From Nitrosopelagicus sp964511265 (GTDB lineage: Archaea; Thermoproteota; Nitrososphaeria; Nitrososphaerales; Nitrosopumilaceae): 9,317 bases of DNA. Below the pieces are notes generated by a model that did not search any database, was not told the origin of the DNA, and saw only the letters and a program-made list of their open reading frames with translations. A program made the position numbers and the translations under genes. Positions 6,866 through 9,317 of this stretch are shown piece after piece (position 1 is the stretch's first letter; each line of letters starts with the position of its first letter). The stretch lies in assembly GCA_964511265.1 (NCBI GenBank), contig CAZEES010000029.1, forward strand, positions 1 through 9,317, written 5' to 3'.

Positions 6866-8368
6866 ATGGGATCAGATTACTATGAACACAAATTGATAAA
6901 ACCAAATTCTATCGAACTACGTGATTACCAGACAAATCTTGCAAATGATGCAAAAAATGAAAACTCGTTGGTTGTCTTGCCTACTGGTCTTGGTAAAACT
7001 ACAATTGCATTACAGATTATGGCCCACGTCTTATCTCAAAACAAAGGTGGTGTTTTATTTCTGGCTCCTACACGTGTGCTTGTTAACCAGCACTTTGATT
7101 TTCTTAAAGAAAATCTACTCTTAGATGATATAGGAATTGTAACCGGCGAGGATTTGATAAACAGGCGCAAAAAATTATGGATGAATAGTGTGATTTGTGC
7201 AACACCTGAAATCACACGTAATGATCTTGAACGAAATATGATTGACACTGATCAGTTCAGCCTGGTGATATTTGATGAGGCACATCGCGCAGTCGGTGAT
7301 TATGCGTATACTGGGATTGCAAATCACTTTAAAGAAAAGGCACTCATACTTGGGATGACTGCTACGCTCCCAAGCGAGAAGGCCAAAGCAACTGAAATCA
7401 TAGTCTCCCTTGGAATACAAAACATCTTGCAACGAACTGACGACAGCCCTGATGTTCAACCATATATCCAAAAAACACATACTGAGTGGGTTATGGTTGA
7501 TTTGCCTCCTGAAATGAAAGCAATTCAGAAATTACTACAACTTTCATTAGATGAGAGATACAAAACTTTAAGAAAAAATGGAATTCAACTTGGGCAGAAC
7601 CAATCGTTATCTGCACTTCTCAGAATTCGTCAGTATGTGCTAACACAAAATCGTATTTCGGCAAAACCGCTATTTACTGCAATCCGAATCACATATGCAC
7701 TAAACATTTTCGAAGCTCATGGTGTTACGTCATTTTTAAAATTTTGTGATAGAACTAAAGCAAAAAAGGGAGTTGGAATTAAAGATCTTTTTGAAAAGGA
7801 TCCAAATTTTATGCGGGCAGTAGAACTGGCAAACTTTGCAAAATCTAACGGAATTGAGCATTCCAAGCTCCCAAAGTTACAGGAAGTGATTGGTTCAATA
7901 AAAGACAAGGTTTTGATCTTTACAAGTTATCGTGATTCTGTTAATGTCATTAATGATGCTCTGCAAAAAATGGGAATCAATTCTGAAATTTTAATTGGTA
8001 AGGCAGGTGATACTGGACTAAAACAACAAAAACAGATTGAGACTGTACAGAGATTTAGGGATGGTAAGACAAAGGTTCTCGTCGCAACACGTGTTGGAGA
8101 AGAAGGGTTAGATATCTCAGAAGTAAATCTAGTAGTATTTTATGATAATGTGCCAAGCTCCATTCGTTTCATACAGAGAAAAGGCAGAACTGGCAGAAAG
8201 GCTGCAGGTCGTTTACTTGTTTTAATTGCAAAAGATACCATTGATGAAGCATACTACTGGATAGGTCAAAGGAAAATTAAATCTGCAAAACAAATGGGGG
8301 ATAAACTATCAAAAAAGATTGAAGATGGGAGTCTAAATCCTGCTGAATCTCTAGATGGGTTTCTCTAA
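6866..8368 (+). CDS. Hef/FANCM-type superfamily 2 helicase, no nuclease domain
   Basis: ATP-dependent DNA helicase or translocase, probably remodelling stalled or branched replication forks. The 500 residues hold the full motif set: LRDYQ (18-22), Walker A PTGLGKT (39-45), Ia APTRVLVNQ (67-75), DEAH (137-140), motif III TAT (165-167), IV VLIFTSYRD (349-357), V ATRVGEEGLDIS (407-418) and VI QRKGRTGR (437-444). The EEGLDIS and QRKGRTGR forms, the helical insert at about 190-335, and the tail VLIAKDTIDEAYYW (452-465) are the Hef/FANCM/Mph1 signature rather than generic DEAD-box. Euryarchaeal Hef continues into an XPF-type nuclease and HhH domain; this protein stops about 55 residues after motif VI. 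The ending looks natural, not frameshifted, since the convergent gene begins at once. An in-frame TGA at 6854 fixes the ATG at 6866 as the first start. It is divergent from the polB operon. Older annotations may call it an RNA helicase. Confidence 0.9.
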   Translation: MGSDYYEHKLIKPNSIELRDYQTNLANDAKNENSLVVLPTGLGKTTIALQIMAHVLSQNKGGVLFLAPTRVLVNQHFDFLKENLLLDDIGIVTGEDLINRRKKLWMNSVICATPEITRNDLERNMIDTDQFSLVIFDEAHRAVGDYAYTGIANHFKEKALILGMTATLPSEKAKATEIIVSLGIQNILQRTDDSPDVQPYIQKTHTEWVMVDLPPEMKAIQKLLQLSLDERYKTLRKNGIQLGQNQSLSALLRIRQYVLTQNRISAKPLFTAIRITYALNIFEAHGVTSFLKFCDRTKAKKGVGIKDLFEKDPNFMRAVELANFAKSNGIEHSKLPKLQEVIGSIKDKVLIFTSYRDSVNVINDALQKMGINSEILIGKAGDTGLKQQKQIETVQRFRDGKTKVLVATRVGEEGLDISEVNLVVFYDNVPSSIRFIQRKGRTGRKAAGRLLVLIAKDTIDEAYYWIGQRKIKSAKQMGDKLSKKIEDGSLNPAESLDGFL

Positions 8369-8712
8369 GAATCATCTTTTTTATCATCATCAGTGATATT
8401 CTTGTCTCCGCCTGGTCCTAACATCTCTTCAGGCTTGACATCATTATCCCATGTCCCTCTAATTCCTTTTGCAAGGGCAATTCCACCTATAGATAAAACC
8501 CCAATAACTATTGCAAACATCACATTTCTACTTTGTAATTTCTCCTCACAATCAACCTTCACTGGTGTATCCTCATCTGTATAATCATAACATTCTGAAA
8601 ACTCCTTTGTTTGAACTGTAATGTCCTGATATTGTGTTCCAAATAATGCCATAACTATGAATCCGACAGATAGTATCGCGACTCCGATCATGACAAAACG
8701 AATATCACTCAT
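8365..8712 (-). CDS. small two-helix membrane protein of unknown function
   Basis: I do not recognise this 115-residue protein. It has two clear hydrophobic helices (about 5-24 and 64-82). Between them is an acidic loop (25-62) with two cysteines, Cys41 and Cys55, which could form a disulfide if the loop faces outward. After helix 2 comes a hydrophilic tail ending in an Asp/Lys-rich run (DDDKKDDS). Positive residues just after helix 2 (Lys82, Arg85) suggest that the tail, and so also the N-terminus, is cytoplasmic. A TATA-like box sits about 25 nt before the ATG, and a 17-bp palindrome touches the start codon. Its stop overlaps that of the convergent helicase gene (shared CTAA, 8365-8368). 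The membrane-protein look, start codon and promoter make it a credible gene; no function can be assigned. Confidence 0.75.
   Translation of the reverse strand: MSDIRFVMIGVAILSVGFIVMALFGTQYQDITVQTKEFSECYDYTDEDTPVKVDCEEKLQSRNVMFAIVIGVLSIGGIALAKGIRGTWDNDVKPEEMLGPGGDKNITDDDKKDDS
8377..8382 (+). terminator. possible oligo-T terminator after helicase
   Basis: A run of six T's begins 9 nt after the helicase TAA. Archaeal RNA polymerase can terminate at short T runs without a hairpin. The run lies within the coding sequence of the convergent membrane-protein gene, where it is the complement of Lys codons, so it may be only coding constraint. Confidence 0.25.
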
Positions 8713-8728
8713 TGTGTAATTTACACAA
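8712..8728. promoter_or_regulatory. 17-bp palindrome, candidate operator
   Basis: TTGTGTAA-T-TTACACAA is a perfect inverted repeat with 8-bp arms around one central base (8720). It covers the first base of the membrane-protein start codon and the preceding 16 nt, that is, the stretch between its TATA-like box and its ATG where RNA polymerase would initiate. This is a classic place for a dimeric repressor to bind. It is also upstream of the divergent DUF3892-like gene, about 85 bp from its start, so it might act on both. The symmetry is seen directly; the regulator is unknown. Confidence 0.5.
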
Positions 8729-8732
8729 ATAG

Positions 8733-8742
8733 AATATTTTAA
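8733..8742 (-). promoter_or_regulatory. TATA-like box, small membrane protein gene
   Basis: On the minus strand this reads TTAAAATATT, 21 to 30 nt before the ATG at 8712, the expected position for a leaderless archaeal transcript. The palindrome at 8712-8728 lies just downstream. Confidence 0.45.
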
Positions 8743-8780
8743 TGAATTTGTGAAATTTGCTTTAATTTTTTAGAAAAAGC

Positions 8781-8788
8781 GTATATTG
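8781..8788 (+). promoter_or_regulatory. TATA-like box, DUF3892-like gene
   Basis: GTATATTG lies 23 to 30 nt before the ATG at 8811. It is preceded by a purine-rich AGAAAAAGC stretch where a TFB recognition element would be expected. The spacing supports leaderless initiation at 8811 and argues against use of the earlier out-of-frame ATG at 8792. Confidence 0.42.
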
Positions 8789-8810
8789 CACATGACAATT
8801 ATCACTACAA

Positions 8811-9317
8811 ATGACAAAGTGGGCAGATTTTGTAGTTAGTGCTATTAAGAAAGGATCTGGGATTGCAAACATAACTCATGTGCAAATTCATGAGGATTTG
8901 GGAAATGGATTTGGTCCTCCGGAATTAATAGACAAATCCGAGATATCTTCAAGAATTAAAAAAGGAATTTCATTCATTACTGTATACAAACAAGCCGAAA
9001 ATGAATGGGTTCCCGGCGAAATTATTAGAACATATGCTAAAGATGGTGAGACTCACATTCGTGTTGACGATAATAAAGTGGACAGTGATAATCTAGGACC
9101 CACCCTGGAAGTTGATGAATTAGAACTAGTCTTCAAAGTGATCAAAAAAGAAGAACCTAAAATTCAATTTCATCCAAGTAAAGAACTAAAACATGAACCA
9201 GAACCTGTACTGGAAGTTACACCTGTTGTAAAAACACCTGATGGTGATTATGAATATGAAGATGAAAAACGTGCAGAACTTGCAAAAGAAGCAGAGGTTG
9301 CACGCTCTGCAAAATCA
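8811..9317 (+). CDS. DUF3892-like protein, 3' end beyond window
   Basis: Open from an ATG at 8811 to the window end (169 complete codons, no stop), so the C-terminus is missing. The N-terminal part (about 1-105) resembles DUF3892, a small domain of unknown function. It has a strand reading ITHVQIHE (21-28), a central helix followed by ISFITVY (53-59), and a closing stretch with HIRVDDN and DSDNLGPTLE (91-100), where the family usually has a DNL-x-x-LPE ending. After about residue 110 the sequence becomes charged and proline-rich (EPKIQF, HEPEPVLEV), and then Glu/Lys/Ala-rich from about 148, probably the start of a helical or coiled region. No signal peptide or membrane helix is seen. It is divergent from the small membrane protein and has its own TATA-like box. 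The gene call is firm from unbroken coding character; the family assignment is from memory of the motif pattern and is moderate. Confidence 0.75.
   Translation, partial: MTKWADFVVSAIKKGSGIANITHVQIHEDLGNGFGPPELIDKSEISSRIKKGISFITVYKQAENEWVPGEIIRTYAKDGETHIRVDDNKVDSDNLGPTLEVDELELVFKVIKKEEPKIQFHPSKELKHEPEPVLEVTPVVKTPDGDYEYEDEKRAELAKEAEVARSAKS

Noticed and set aside
7036..7908. Open frames on the minus strand opposite the helicase gene
   Set aside because: They are antisense to conserved helicase motifs and have no family resemblance.
8792..8839. Short open frame starting at an ATG before the DUF3892-like gene
   Set aside because: Only 15 codons plus stop, and it begins upstream of the transcription start predicted from the TATA-like box at 8781-8788.
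1..9317. CRISPR arrays, insertion sequences, attachment sites, tRNA or rRNA genes
   Set aside because: No tandem spaced repeats, transposase frames, terminal repeats or RNA gene signatures were seen, and intergenic space is limited to two gaps of roughly 100-120 bp.

Overview
The window looks like ordinary chromosome of an AT-rich mesophilic archaeon, most probably an ammonia-oxidising thaumarchaeon (Nitrososphaerota) of the Nitrosopumilus type. This rests on an archaeal B-family DNA polymerase with a C-terminal PCNA-binding box, a short archaeal triosephosphate isomerase, a Hef-type helicase, no Shine-Dalgarno sequences, and TATA-like boxes about 25 nt upstream of start codons, as expected for leaderless archaeal transcripts. 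The assignment to lineage is an inference from protein character, not from a database match.

Left two thirds (35-6744, minus strand): five co-directional genes with almost no space between them. In transcription order they are dCMP deaminase, DNA polymerase B, a SemiSWEET/PQ-loop membrane protein, triosephosphate isomerase and pyruvate phosphate dikinase. Gaps are 1, 2, 1 and 16 nt, so this is probably one operon. It joins nucleotide supply and replication (deaminase, polymerase) to central carbon metabolism (isomerase and dikinase, both gluconeogenic in an autotroph), with a possible small-sugar transporter between them. A TATA-like box inside the end of tpiA may give ppdK its own promoter.

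Middle (6745-8368): a divergent intergenic region of about 120 bp with a 10-bp inverted repeat, then a plus-strand Hef/FANCM-type superfamily 2 helicase without the nuclease half that euryarchaeal Hef carries.

Right end (8365-9317): a small two-helix membrane protein on the minus strand converges on the helicase, with overlapping stop codons. Its start codon touches a perfect 17-bp palindrome that lies just downstream of its TATA-like box. Divergent from it is a plus-strand gene resembling DUF3892, cut by the window end. No tRNA, rRNA, CRISPR array, insertion sequence or other mobile element was seen. I see no convincing new multi-gene system; the best leads are the mixed replication/carbon operon, the palindromic operator candidate, and the Cys/His cluster in the polymerase palm.
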